Assembly (NCBI RefSeq): GCF_001420695.1
Contig: NZ_LJJB01000010.1
Span: 474,140-538,139 of the forward strand
Origin: Brevibacillus choshinensis
GTDB lineage: Bacteria; Bacillota; Bacilli; Brevibacillales; Brevibacillaceae
DNA: 64,000 bases
Direction: 5' to 3'
A model generated the notes under the pieces. It was not told where the DNA came from. It worked only from the letters and a program-made list of their open reading frames with translations, and did not search any database. Shown here one piece after another: positions 51,053 to 60,507 of the stretch; the first letter of the stretch is position 1; each line of letters opens with the position of its first letter. Both the position numbers and the translations under genes were made by a program.

Positions 51053-52162
51053 GTGATAGCCAGTAAGAAAAATCTGCTGACTACCTCGCAAGCAGCGGTG
51101 ATTGTCATTAATTTAATACTGGGATCGGGCATCCTTACCTTGCCCCGGTCCTCTGTGGAAAAAGTGCACACACCGGATGTGTGGATCACGGTCATTCTAG
51201 GGGGGCTGATCGCTATGCTCGCCGGAGTCATCATCGTCAAATTGTGCCAGCGATTCCCACAAAAAACATTTTTTGAATACATTCTGGACATAGCAGGAAA
51301 ATGGCTGGGCACTGCCTTTGGTTTGTTGATCATCTGCTACTTCCTCATGACCGCTGCCCTTCAAGTCCGATCGATGACGGAAGTCACTACTTTTTATCTC
51401 TTAGAAGGAACCCCTAGCTGGGCCATCATGATGGCTTTCATGTGGGTCTCTTTCTATCTCGTCACGGGTGGAATTCAGCCGATCGCACGCCTATACGAGA
51501 TCATCTTGCCGATTACCGTCCTCTTCTTTCTGCTGGTCTCTCTCTTAAGCCTGAAAATATTTGAGATCGACTACCTTCGCCCTGTTCTAGGCTTGGGAAT
51601 ACAGCCTGTGTTTGCGGGGTTAAAGACGACGGCTCTTACGTATTCGGGTTTTGAAATCATGCTAATCCTTTGTGCCTTTATGAAAATGCCAAACAAAGCC
51701 ACAAAAGCTGTGCTGGTAGGAATCAGCCTCCCGTTGGTCTTTTATCTGATCACGGTCGTCATGGTGGTTGGAGCCTTCTCCATCGATGGCGTCGTCACGA
51801 GGACTTGGCCGACCATTGATCTCATCCGGAGCTTTGAACTGACAGGAATTTTGTTTGAGAGGTTTGAATCCTTGCTGCTCGTACTATGGATCATGCAGAT
51901 TTTTTCCAGCTTCTCTATCGCTTACTACGCTGCCTCCCTGGGGCTATCCCAGATTTTTGGCCAGAAGATACGACGGTTTCAGTACGGATTGCTCCCTCTC
52001 CTCTACATCATCGCCATGGCTCCAAAGGATATCAATGGAGTATTTGCGCTCGGAGATATGGTCGGCAATGCTGCTCTGTTTCTGTTTGGAGTATTGCCGC
52101 TCTGCCTCTTGATCATCTCCCGCTGGAAGGTGAAACGCGTTGACGCCCAATCATCACCCTAA
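51053..52162 (+). CDS. Spore germination protein, GerB family (B subunit, APC-type)
   Basis: 369 aa with a GTG start behind AAGGAGGTG. About ten membrane segments of the amino acid permease type: TSQAAVIVINLILGSGILTL (helix 1), VWITVILGGLIAMLAGVIIV, LGTAFGLLIICYFLMTAALQ and YSGFEIMLILCAFMKMP. This subunit holds the germinant-binding pocket in known receptors. It overlaps the GerC-type gene by 23 bases, as in many ger operons. Confidence 0.95.
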   Translation: MIASKKNLLTTSQAAVIVINLILGSGILTLPRSSVEKVHTPDVWITVILGGLIAMLAGVIIVKLCQRFPQKTFFEYILDIAGKWLGTAFGLLIICYFLMTAALQVRSMTEVTTFYLLEGTPSWAIMMAFMWVSFYLVTGGIQPIARLYEIILPITVLFFLLVSLLSLKIFEIDYLRPVLGLGIQPVFAGLKTTALTYSGFEIMLILCAFMKMPNKATKAVLVGISLPLVFYLITVVMVVGAFSIDGVVTRTWPTIDLIRSFELTGILFERFESLLLVLWIMQIFSSFSIAYYAASLGLSQIFGQKIRRFQYGLLPLLYIIAMAPKDINGVFALGDMVGNAALFLFGVLPLCLLIISRWKVKRVDAQSSP

Positions 52163-53354
52163 GAGATTGCCACTTGCCTTTCTTTACGTATTTCTGCTTG
52201 TTTCTCTTACAGCATGCTGGAGCAGCAATGACATAGACAAAATGGGGGTGGGTGTCGGCTTGGCCCTGGATCTCGCTCATCCGTCCCCAGTTGAACAAGA
52301 ACTGGAGAAAAAGGGAGGCGGCTACCCGAAGACTGACAAGATCACTTTGACCTACCAATTCATCAACCCGAAATCGTCAAGCAAGGAGGTCAGTTCTACA
52401 GGCCCGCAGCAGAAAGCCTATTTAAATGTTTCCGAAACGGGCGATTCCATTCACCAGATCATCCGGGAGTTCGCCTTGCGAGAGGACGGCCCGATGTACA
52501 GTCCACATCTAAAGGTCATCGTGATCAGCGAGGCGCTGGCCCGAACCTATCGCTTGGATCATCTGCTGGATCAAAATTTGCGCGATAATGAGATACGCCC
52601 AAGCTGTCTGGTGTTCATCAGCAAAGATAAAGCTCTCGATGCACTGGAATCAAAAAAACAGGGGGAACTGCCAGCGATGCATTTGATCGGGATCTCGGAT
52701 AATGAAGATAGAAGCACCAGACTTTTCTCCCCCGTTTCGCTTGCCCGATTAACGACCAACATGAACTCCGGCTCAAGCTTTCTCCTGCAAAATCTCGTTT
52801 CGTCTGAAAAAGAAGTAAAATTCGCGGGTGCAGCCGTAATCAAAGGAAGGACGAAGAAATGGGAAGGCTTCTTGGATGAGCGCGATCTGGAGGGCCTAAC
52901 ATGGATAACCGGTAAGGGAAAAGGAGGCGTGGTAAAGAGCTTTGACAAAAAGACGGGCCAGCTTCTCGTCTATGAAATCAAAACCATGGACAGCACAATT
53001 ACGCCGAAGGTAGACGGAGACAAGATTTCTTTTGAGGTCACCATCGAATCAGAGGGGCGTCTATCAGAAAAATGGGTGACGAGCGGAGATCCTTTTGATC
53101 AAGGGTTTCTAAAAAAAGTGGAACAGACAACGGAAGCCGAAGTGCAGCAACTGGTGAAAAGCGTAACAAACAAAATCCAAAAACAGTTCAAGGCGGACGT
53201 CGCAGGCTTTGGAAATCGCTTGCGAATCGAGTACCCGCGCACGTGGGAACAGGTAAAAAAAGATTGGGACCATACGTTTAGCACGGTCCCGATAACGTAC
53301 TCCGTTCATGTGAAGATAACGGATTTTGGGGCATCAGGACCAATGAAAAAGTAA
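52140..53354 (+). CDS. Spore germination lipoprotein, Ger(x)C family (C subunit)
   Basis: 404 aa with a TTG start behind GGAAGGTG. Lipoprotein signal LAFLYVFLLVSLTACWSSND with the acylated Cys at about 26. The WSSNDIDKMGVGVGLALDL opening and LNVSETGDSIHQIIREFALR, EDGPMYSPHLKVIVISEALA are standard for the C subunit, and KIQKQFKADVAGFGNRLRIE lies in the C-terminal domain. It is anchored to the outer face of the spore inner membrane and needed for receptor assembly. Confidence 0.95.
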   Translation: MTPNHHPKRLPLAFLYVFLLVSLTACWSSNDIDKMGVGVGLALDLAHPSPVEQELEKKGGGYPKTDKITLTYQFINPKSSSKEVSSTGPQQKAYLNVSETGDSIHQIIREFALREDGPMYSPHLKVIVISEALARTYRLDHLLDQNLRDNEIRPSCLVFISKDKALDALESKKQGELPAMHLIGISDNEDRSTRLFSPVSLARLTTNMNSGSSFLLQNLVSSEKEVKFAGAAVIKGRTKKWEGFLDERDLEGLTWITGKGKGGVVKSFDKKTGQLLVYEIKTMDSTITPKVDGDKISFEVTIESEGRLSEKWVTSGDPFDQGFLKKVEQTTEAEVQQLVKSVTNKIQKQFKADVAGFGNRLRIEYPRTWEQVKKDWDHTFSTVPITYSVHVKITDFGASGPMKK

Positions 53355-53361
53355 AGCCGGA

Positions 53362-54294
53362 TTACCCTTCCAAATGTATCCGTTTCGCTTCTGTATAAAA
53401 AGCCTGAATAAACTTTTTCATGTTGATACGGATGGCCGAGCCAGACGGAGCTGCGCGGTCCTTCAGCTCCCCCATCCTTTTCCACACGCTGGTGAAATCA
53501 AAGAATTGGGACGCGTACTTTTCAAATTTCCAGTTCGTTACATCCGTGAGACCAAGCGAAGCCAAGTGATTCAAGGACTGATAAATCGCCCGGCGCACCC
53601 GCTGCTCAGAGGCCTTCACCACTTTGTTCATTTGCTGTTCCTCGACTATTTGCCCGAGCTTCATCTGCGTGACCTCCAAAAAGATCTCCTTCAAGGTAGG
53701 AAACCCGCTTTTAAACGTATGTTTTTGTTCGAATTGATAGAGATAATCCAGGATATCCAGCAGATCGTGGCTCCCGATGTCGCCTGCGATCCCCAGTTCG
53801 GACAGGAGAAATTGACCCGCCTCCCGGATCTGTCTTAGGTCTGAAGAACTCTGCCTCCCCCCTGGCGCTTCGTCCTGCGGAAACACGGCATGGAGAGATT
53901 TGTGGATGTCCTGGATCGATTTCTCCAAGCGAATCCTCTCGATCACTTTTTGAATGATTGTGACCACCTCGATCCTGTTGACAGGCTTGATGATGTAGTA
54001 TTCACTGCCCAGCGAGTAAGCCTGGGCGATTAGCTCTTTCGATTCTACCTGCGAGATCATGATGATCTTTCCCTTGAACGACGGTCTTATCTTGCGGATG
54101 GTTTCAATCCCGTCCTGAGTCGGCATGAGTAAATCGATCAGCAAAATATCCACATTTCTCATTGTCAGCATGTGCCCGTCCAGAAATGAGCCGTCCTCCG
54201 CTTCCCCCACGACCTCTCCCAAATCCTCGTCTTCGATGATCTCGGTCAACATCAGTCGAACGGCTTCATCATCATCCACGATATAAAACAGCAT
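53362..54294 (-). CDS. glnL: Response regulator GlnL-like (YcbB type)
   Basis: 310 aa from the ATG of MLFYIVDDDEAVRLMLTEII; a longer frame adds residues without a ribosome site. Receiver domain: DDD at 7-9, phospho-Asp in VDILLIDLLMPTQDG (about 56), Lys in YYIIKPVNRIE (about 108). The C-terminal YcbB domain (about 165-300: LLSELGIAGDIGSHDLLDIL, KASEQRVRRAIYQSLNHLAS, LGLTDVTNWKFEKYASQFFD) is the glutamine-type DNA-binding region. In Bacillus the GlnK-GlnL pair turns on the glutaminase and glutamine transporter genes; both lie immediately beyond the kinase here. Confidence 0.85.
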   Translation of the reverse strand: MLFYIVDDDEAVRLMLTEIIEDEDLGEVVGEAEDGSFLDGHMLTMRNVDILLIDLLMPTQDGIETIRKIRPSFKGKIIMISQVESKELIAQAYSLGSEYYIIKPVNRIEVVTIIQKVIERIRLEKSIQDIHKSLHAVFPQDEAPGGRQSSSDLRQIREAGQFLLSELGIAGDIGSHDLLDILDYLYQFEQKHTFKSGFPTLKEIFLEVTQMKLGQIVEEQQMNKVVKASEQRVRRAIYQSLNHLASLGLTDVTNWKFEKYASQFFDFTSVWKRMGELKDRAAPSGSAIRINMKKFIQAFYTEAKRIHLEG

Positions 54295-54301
54295 GAAAGC
54301 A

Positions 54302-55606
54302 TCACTCTTTCTGCATGAAATGTTCAACCCGCAATCGAATCTGGAAAATCGTTCCTTCTCCACCTTCGCCATCCTGTACAGAAATATCGCCCTGGAGTTG
54401 CTCTACCATTTCTTTCACGTAGGATAGCCCAATTCCCGTCGAAGGATTGCCCAAGCGATCGTACTTTGTGGTAAAGCCAGGCTTGAAGATCAATCTTTTC
54501 CGTCTGGGAGATACTCCAGGACCATTGTCGCTGACCCTGATGATCACCCAATCTTCTTCTCTCTCAACTCCAATCGAAATCGTGCCCTCCCTCTGTATAG
54601 CCTCCACCGCATTGGCTACCATGTTGTTGATGAGCGAAAGCACGGTGAACACATGATAAGCTTGATGATCGCCTCTCACCGTGCTGTCAAAATGAATGTC
54701 TTTCCCTAGCAGCCCGGCATATTTCTTGTTTGATCGGACGATGATTTCCACGAGCTGGTGAATATCCATATAATCCGTCATGCTCTCTTCGGAAATGAGC
54801 TTGAGCAGACCTGCAAAAATGCGCTGGTTATCTTTTTTGATCTCATGGACTTCCCCTGAAATGATGAGCGCCTGCCTGACAAACTCATCTGAAATGGCAG
54901 GAGAGGTGTGGCGAATATCCTGCAAGCCTTGGTATAAATCAAAGGATTTGACCGTGATGTTTTCTGCGTTTTGCAATGTTTTTTTGAGATGAACGGATTC
55001 CTCGTACAAATTGGAAATGAGCAGCAGCATATGTTCATTCTGCATTCTCGTCTGCCTTTCCCGCGATTGCGATTCGTAGAGCTTCATCATGTTCAAAAAG
55101 CTCAGGACGATAAAGCTGTGGGAAAGCGCGATGACCATCATTTCCTGGAGAGCTGCCAAAGTGACCATCGTATGGAATGCCCATTGCTGCACGAATAGTT
55201 CCATTAAGTCTGACAGCACTTCGATGACCATTCCGATGCATGCAATGAGTAAAGTCCGGTTGTGGAAGCGTTCCATTTTCACCAAATAAAACAATACCGA
55301 GTACGTGAAGTAAAAGAAAAAGCTGGAGTAGTGTGCCTCGAGTGAAGCAGAGAATTCAAACGGTGCTTTTGACACCAAATCGAGCAGGATACGGAATCCT
55401 ACCACGACGATTCCAGTCAAAAACCCCGGTACAATGGCCGGAGTATTTTGAAACAACAACAGAAAAAAGAAAAAGGTAGGTGCGCCAAAGCTGATCCGGA
55501 ATGTCTCGTTAACGGGATAAAACTTCAATTCCCCTGCCAAAGGGACCGTCACCATCATGAGAGCAAGGATATACATATCCTTTTTTGCAATGGAACTGAA
55601 TTTCAA
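54302..55606 (-). CDS. glnK: Sensor histidine kinase GlnK-like (YcbA type)
   Basis: About 434 aa from a TTG (MKFSSIAKKDMYIL) with GGGGAAGTGGAAGGA upstream; the frame is open to 55690 but has no other ribosome site. An N-terminal 5-6 helix membrane domain (about 8-170) is followed by a coiled region and an ATPase domain: N box VLSLINNMVANAVEAIQREG, G1 IIRVSDNGPGVSPRRK, G2 YDRLGNPSTGIGLSYVKEMV. The phospho-acceptor His is probably in the SGEVHEIKKDNQRIFAGL segment, as in the GlnK/DcuS-type kinases. It is divergent from glsA and paired with the GlnL-like regulator. Confidence 0.85.
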   Translation of the reverse strand: MKFSSIAKKDMYILALMMVTVPLAGELKFYPVNETFRISFGAPTFFFFLLLFQNTPAIVPGFLTGIVVVGFRILLDLVSKAPFEFSASLEAHYSSFFFYFTYSVLFYLVKMERFHNRTLLIACIGMVIEVLSDLMELFVQQWAFHTMVTLAALQEMMVIALSHSFIVLSFLNMMKLYESQSRERQTRMQNEHMLLLISNLYEESVHLKKTLQNAENITVKSFDLYQGLQDIRHTSPAISDEFVRQALIISGEVHEIKKDNQRIFAGLLKLISEESMTDYMDIHQLVEIIVRSNKKYAGLLGKDIHFDSTVRGDHQAYHVFTVLSLINNMVANAVEAIQREGTISIGVEREEDWVIIRVSDNGPGVSPRRKRLIFKPGFTTKYDRLGNPSTGIGLSYVKEMVEQLQGDISVQDGEGGEGTIFQIRLRVEHFMQKE

Positions 55607-55854
55607 TCCTTCCACTTCCCCTGTTTCTGAAAATCGAATCGCTATCCTCTCATCCCTATTATTCTTATCTAAAAAACATAGGAAGAACAAGCGTAGAAAA
55701 AATATTTATATAACTACCGAGGATAATCTGTGACTTCTCGTTTGATTCTGTAGGTTGGGTGATACCGTGTAGGTATGTGCGCTTAAAAAAGAGTGGAAGC
55801 GCTTTCGCTTCTCTTGTCAGCATGCAAAGGTGAGGGTTTGGGGAGGAAACGAAC

Positions 55855-56841
55855 ATGGTTCAAGCGGTATGGGAAGACGGCACAAAACAGCATGTACAAA
55901 GACTGGAGAAATTAGATCAATGGGTGGCTGAATGGCGTTCTGATGCTGAGAAGGGACGATGCGCGAGCTATATACCTGCATTGAAGCGAGTTAATCCCGC
56001 ACAGTTGGGTATCTGTATCATCGAGCCGACTGGAAAAATGACGGTATCCGGCGATTGGGAAGCACCTTTCACGCTGCAAAGCATTTCAAAAGTAATCAGC
56101 TTGATAGCCGCTTGCTGCCATCATGGCATTCCCTATGTGTTGGAGCGAGTGGATGTCGAACCGACAGGTGACGCGTTCAATTCCATTATTCGTTTGGAAA
56201 TGCACAAGCCGGGCAAACCATTTAACCCCATGATTAATGCAGGCGCTATTACAGTCGCTTCGCTTCTCCCGGGAAAATCAGAGCAAAAGCTGGCGTATGC
56301 AAACAGAATTTTCCAAAAGCTTACAGGCACACTACCCCTCGTGAACGAGGAAGTCTTCCGTTCCGAGTGGACAACCTCTCATCGGAACAGAGCCCTCTCC
56401 CACTATTTAAAAGATACTGGCTTTTTGGAATGCGAGGTAGAGGAAGCGCTAGAAGTCTATTTAAAGCTATGCTCGATCGAAGTAGATTCGCAGCAAATCG
56501 CCTTGATTGGATTGATCTTGGCCCTTGACGGCTTCCATCCGCTCCTCCAGGAACAAATCCTCCCGAAACAGGTGGTCAGGCTGGCGAAAGCCTTGATGCT
56601 TACCTGCGGAATGTACGACGCTTCTGGCAAATTCGCAGCTCATGTAGGACTTCCTGCCAAGAGCGGCGTATCGGGCGGGATTATGACCATGGTCCCTCCC
56701 AAGCAAAATGCCGCATCTCACTTTCCAGACGGCTGCGGGATTGGCTTGTTCGGGCCTGCCATTGATGAGTGCGGGAATAGTGTTGCTGGTGTTTCCCTGC
56801 TCAAACATATCGCGCAGGAATGGGATCTCAGCATTTTTTAG
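55855..56841 (+). CDS. glsA: Glutaminase
   Basis: 328 aa. Serine-dependent glutaminase fold: catalytic SxxK in APFTLQSISKVISLIAACC (Ser about 76, Lys about 79), NPMINAGAITVASLLPGKSE, and the closing KSGVSGGIMTMVPPKQNAAS with GCGIGLFGPAIDECGNSVAG. It converts glutamine to glutamate and ammonia. GGGGAGG precedes the ATG. The AGCS transporter follows at 27 bases, and the GlnK/GlnL-like pair is divergent, the same functional set as ybgJ-ybgH/ycbA-ycbB of Bacillus. Confidence 0.95.
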   Translation: MVQAVWEDGTKQHVQRLEKLDQWVAEWRSDAEKGRCASYIPALKRVNPAQLGICIIEPTGKMTVSGDWEAPFTLQSISKVISLIAACCHHGIPYVLERVDVEPTGDAFNSIIRLEMHKPGKPFNPMINAGAITVASLLPGKSEQKLAYANRIFQKLTGTLPLVNEEVFRSEWTTSHRNRALSHYLKDTGFLECEVEEALEVYLKLCSIEVDSQQIALIGLILALDGFHPLLQEQILPKQVVRLAKALMLTCGMYDASGKFAAHVGLPAKSGVSGGIMTMVPPKQNAASHFPDGCGIGLFGPAIDECGNSVAGVSLLKHIAQEWDLSIF

Positions 56842-56868
56842 ACAAAATCATGAATACGAGGTGACATC

Positions 56869-58305
56869 ATGCAGCAAATCCTTCAAGAAGTCATCGGTTC
56901 CCTCAACGATTTTTTGTGGTCCAATGTGTTAATCATCATGCTCGTCTTTGTCGGTTTGTTTTTTACTTATAAAGGTAGATTTTTGCAGGTCCGCATGATC
57001 AGGGAAATGGTGCAGGCGATCCGCGAAGGCAAAACAGGCAAGAAAGAAGGCATCTCCCCTTTTCAGGCATTCTGTATCAGCATGGCGGCGCGCGTCGGAA
57101 CCGGAAATATTACGGGGATTGCCATCGCTGTATCTTTGGGTGGACCTGGCTCCGTCTTTTGGATGTGGATTATCGCGATTATCGGATCAGCGTCGAGCTT
57201 TGTAGAGAGCACGCTAGCCCAGATCTATAAGATCAAAGACAAAGATGGCTTCCGCGGCGGCCCGGCGTACTACATGGAAAAGGGACTGAAGAAACGCTGG
57301 ATGGGCGCTCTGTTTGCCATTTTGATCACCTTGTCCTTTGGCCTCGTCTTTAATGCGGTTCAGTCCAATACCATTACCGTCGCTTTCGAAAACTCATTTG
57401 GCACGGACCGATTGACGCTCGGCATCATCATGGCAATCCTCTTTGCCATCATCATCTTCGGCGGCGTCAAGCGCATCGCGAAAATGTCCGAGTACATCGT
57501 CATCGTCTTAGCTGTTCTGTACATCGGCATGGCGTTGTTCATCATCCTGATGAATCTGGGCAAGATGCCGGAAGTACTCTCCCTCATTGTGAAGAATGCA
57601 TTTGGGTTTGATCAGGTAGCCGGCGGGACACTCGGCGCCGCTGTCCTTCATGGAGTAAAGCGCGGTCTATTCTCCAACGAGGCTGGGATGGGGAGTGCGC
57701 CTAACGCTGCAGCGACAGCAACGACCAGTCACCCTGTGAAGCAAGGCCTCATTCAAGCGTTTGGCGTTTTGACCGATACGCTGATCATTTGCACTAGCAC
57801 GGCCTTCATCATTTTGCTTTCAGATGCGTACAAGCAACCGGGGCTGAGCGGTATCGAGCTTTCCCAAGCAGCGCTGAGCACTCATATTGGCCCGTGGGCT
57901 TCCGCATTCCTTGCCATCATGGTTTTCTTGTTCGCGTTTAGTACATTGATTGGCAACTATTACTACGGGGAGACCAATATCGAGTTTTTGAAGACAAACA
58001 AAGCTTGGCTCATGCTGTACAGAGTCAGCGTGCTCAGCATGGTCTTGTTCGGAGCCGTGGCAAAGGTCCAGCTCGTGTGGGATTTGGCAGACTTGTTCAT
58101 GGGGCTTATGGTGATCGTCAACCTGATCGCGATCTTCCTCCTGTCGAGGGTTGCCTTTGCTGCCTTGCATGATTATGTGGTACAGAAAAAAGCGGGGAAA
58201 GATCCTGTGTTTTATCAGGACAGCATCGATGGCCTCGAAAATGCGGAAGCGTGGGAGCACTCTCCGATTCCGGACATTTCGCCGAAAAAGAGCGAAGTCT
58301 CCTAA
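56869..58305 (+). CDS. glnT: Na+:alanine/glycine/glutamine symporter (AGCS family, GlnT/AlsT)
   Basis: 478 aa, about 11 membrane segments. AGCS marks: FQAFCISMAARVGTGNITGI and AIAVSLGGPGSVFWMWIIAI (substrate and Na+ site), GGPAYYMEKGLKKRWMGALF, LHGVKRGLFSNEAGMGSAPN and AAATATTSHPVKQGLIQAFG. It imports glutamine (or alanine) with sodium. Operon with the glutaminase gene points to glutamine as substrate and to GlnK/GlnL-type control. Confidence 0.9.
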   Translation: MQQILQEVIGSLNDFLWSNVLIIMLVFVGLFFTYKGRFLQVRMIREMVQAIREGKTGKKEGISPFQAFCISMAARVGTGNITGIAIAVSLGGPGSVFWMWIIAIIGSASSFVESTLAQIYKIKDKDGFRGGPAYYMEKGLKKRWMGALFAILITLSFGLVFNAVQSNTITVAFENSFGTDRLTLGIIMAILFAIIIFGGVKRIAKMSEYIVIVLAVLYIGMALFIILMNLGKMPEVLSLIVKNAFGFDQVAGGTLGAAVLHGVKRGLFSNEAGMGSAPNAAATATTSHPVKQGLIQAFGVLTDTLIICTSTAFIILLSDAYKQPGLSGIELSQAALSTHIGPWASAFLAIMVFLFAFSTLIGNYYYGETNIEFLKTNKAWLMLYRVSVLSMVLFGAVAKVQLVWDLADLFMGLMVIVNLIAIFLLSRVAFAALHDYVVQKKAGKDPVFYQDSIDGLENAEAWEHSPIPDISPKKSEVS

Positions 58306-58316
58306 AGACAGAGCCC

Positions 58317-58365
58317 GTCCGCTTGACGTTAATGAACTCCTGCCAAATAACCGATCGTCTATTCC
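58317..58365 (-). pseudogene. Short glutamine synthetase gene remnant
   Basis: About 50 bases (TCCGCTTGACGTTAATGAAC, then TCCTGCCAAATA, CCGATCGT) match, with a short gap, the 3' part of the glutamine synthetase gene at 63117-63165, which codes ETIGRSIWEEFINIKRTES. Frame and start are gone. It is either debris of a lost paralogue or a small copied fragment. Confidence 0.5.
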
Positions 58366-58401
58366 ACGAAGGAACGATCTCATGAATTAGAAATGGAAAC
58401 A

Positions 58402-58437
58402 GCCAATCCGGAGCATGACCCGGATTGGCCTTCTTTA
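58402..58437. terminator. Rho-independent terminator
   Basis: GCCAATCCGG pairs with CCGGATTGGC, followed by CTTCTTT. It lies between the convergent glnT-like gene and the diheme protein gene. Confidence 0.85.
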
Positions 58438-58450
58438 TTCGTTTCGCGTT

Positions 58451-60406
58451 TCATTTCAGCAGAAGCAAGTATTTGATTAACGCCTCTTGCTCCTGAGGTG
58501 TAAACCCAGTGGTCTCGTCCACCCAGAATTCATGACCGATGCCTTGCACGTGAACCTGCTGCAAGTTGGCAGATCGGTTGGCGACAATTACCTTTTCTCT
58601 CAGCTTCTTATCCATGAGCGCACGCAAGCTGTTTGCCGGATCGGGCTGGATCCCCTTGGCCAGGGTTCCCGGATAACCGAGCTGTTTCTTCGCGTCTGGT
58701 CCTACCGTTACCCCTCCGTCATGTAAATAGGGCGCTGTCCAGTACAATCCGATCAGACTGGGTGTCTTGTATCCCCCCGAAGAGTTCCCTTTGGCAAAGG
58801 CCAAATTGATTTGCTCAGGATCAAGCATGTCCGTGGGAACCTTCAAGACTTTGGCGTTTGGCGGCACGGGAACCGGAGTATCCGGCGAGTAGATCGTTGC
58901 TTCTCCCCAGATTTTTTCCGTTGCCTTCAGCGCTTGCGCCCGGGATGGATCGGTACCGATTTCCGGCGCCGGAACGATCCGATTGTTGGTGTAGAAATCG
59001 CCTGCATGACACTTGATGCACGACGCCCGTTGGAATACGTCACGGCCTATTTCCAGTGTAGCCGCATCGGCCGTTATTGGCGGTTTAGGCGGTACGAGCT
59101 TGTTTTGCCAGGCGGACATCGCGTTGTTTTGTTCGTTTACCTTGGTTTTAGGCGAACTGACGATCAAACCGTCAGGAGCAATTAGCGTCGCTTTTGGAAA
59201 CGAAGGCGGCAAGATTACCTGATTTACCCCTGGCGTTCCTGGTGTCGGGTCAACTTTTGCGAAGAACTCTGACGGCTTTATCCCTTCCGACGGTGAATAG
59301 CGGTATTTGGGATTGGCCGCATTTTGCAGGAGTGTTCCGATGTACACTTCCTTGTCGATGCCGAACAGTTCGCGACTGACTTCCGACTGCGAAAGAGAAT
59401 CCGAATTTTGTGCATGTACGTTGTTGTTGAAGGTGCTCAATCCTTTAAACGGTCCAGCCATGGCATGTCCGCTCCAGCCGTATGGAAAATCACCCATCGT
59501 AAACGAATCGGGAATTTGCGCCGGATTGCTTTTCATGTCAATCGTGGAATCGAAATTCCCTTTTGGCCATTTCAGCGCATTTGCGTCTACCGCATCTTCC
59601 AACGCTTTTGGATCAGGCAAAGGGGCCTTTTTCCCATCACTGGTCTCAACTGTCCGATCCAGATTGTTCATGTACTTCTGCAGAGACTTAATATCCGTAT
59701 GCGTAAAGTAGGCTGCCGAGTTGGTTCCCATGGCAATGAACAAGCCTGCGTTCAAGTCAGCATTTGGTGCCCCCTCGATGATCTGTCTGGTGTCTCGATC
59801 CACCGTCGCGTGACAGGCGGCACACGAAATCCCGGCTTTCCAGGTTCCTTCCGATTGCTTGAGCGGCATGCCAAGAACTTGATTCCACCCTTTGGGAACA
59901 TCCAATCCCGTATCCACTTTCGTCCCTTTTTTAAACGTTTTGCCTCCGATGGTTACGGTCTTGGCCAGTTCCACCTGCAGGTTAGTTGTCCCTTCGCCGT
60001 TCAGTTCCCCAATCGCCTTTCTTACGTTGGCAAGTGTAAGGGGGCCGTTAAAAGCTCCCATGATGTCGGTGATGAACACTTCGTTGCCGAACGTTTCTTC
60101 ATAAAACGCTTTTTTTCCCAAATCAATGAGGGCCTGATCTATTTTCACGGCTCCGTTCTGCCCAGACAGCATCGCCCGTCCTTGTGGGGTTTTCAGCAAC
60201 TCTTCCGCTTCTTTTTGACTGATCGTCCGTCCCCACAGGTCATAAGCGGGTTCGTTTTCACCAGAGTTTTGCTGTGGATCAGCAGATAGACGCAAACGAG
60301 CACTCGTGGCTTCGGCCTGTTTTTGCTTTGCGTAGGTGATGCCCAGATTGACCAGTAAAACGAAGGAAACGATAAGGAGTGCGATCCAGTACGTTTTAAT
60401 TCTCAT
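58451..60406 (-). CDS. Diheme c-type cytochrome/peroxidase-related protein (RoxA-like size)
   Basis: 651 aa. An N-terminal hydrophobic helix (WIALLIVSFVLLVNLGITYA, about 7-26) serves as membrane anchor or signal. Two covalent heme c sites: GISCAACHATVDR (about 195-199) and RASCIKCHAGDFYTNNR (about 463-467). The second is followed by LDPEQINLAFAKGNSSGGYK and TPSLIGLYWTAPYLHDGGV, which is the cytochrome c peroxidase-type domain ending. Size and the position of the first heme recall RoxA-type rubber oxygenases and other large diheme CCP relatives, but the spacing of the second heme differs. It acts outside the membrane. It is the last gene of a co-directional redox group. Confidence 0.75.
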   Translation of the reverse strand: MRIKTYWIALLIVSFVLLVNLGITYAKQKQAEATSARLRLSADPQQNSGENEPAYDLWGRTISQKEAEELLKTPQGRAMLSGQNGAVKIDQALIDLGKKAFYEETFGNEVFITDIMGAFNGPLTLANVRKAIGELNGEGTTNLQVELAKTVTIGGKTFKKGTKVDTGLDVPKGWNQVLGMPLKQSEGTWKAGISCAACHATVDRDTRQIIEGAPNADLNAGLFIAMGTNSAAYFTHTDIKSLQKYMNNLDRTVETSDGKKAPLPDPKALEDAVDANALKWPKGNFDSTIDMKSNPAQIPDSFTMGDFPYGWSGHAMAGPFKGLSTFNNNVHAQNSDSLSQSEVSRELFGIDKEVYIGTLLQNAANPKYRYSPSEGIKPSEFFAKVDPTPGTPGVNQVILPPSFPKATLIAPDGLIVSSPKTKVNEQNNAMSAWQNKLVPPKPPITADAATLEIGRDVFQRASCIKCHAGDFYTNNRIVPAPEIGTDPSRAQALKATEKIWGEATIYSPDTPVPVPPNAKVLKVPTDMLDPEQINLAFAKGNSSGGYKTPSLIGLYWTAPYLHDGGVTVGPDAKKQLGYPGTLAKGIQPDPANSLRALMDKKLREKVIVANRSANLQQVHVQGIGHEFWVDETTGFTPQEQEALIKYLLLLK

Positions 60407-60507
60407 GATTGTTCTCCCTTAAGTTGGAATGCGTAACCAATCATATTTTTGTATATTGGATCAAAATTATTCCTTTCGTTTCCCAAAATCTCCACTTTGA
60501 GTTTTGC

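Noticed and set aside
59324-60289. 321-aa plus-strand ORF
   Set aside because: Antisense to the diheme cytochrome gene, which has two heme motifs and conserved domains.
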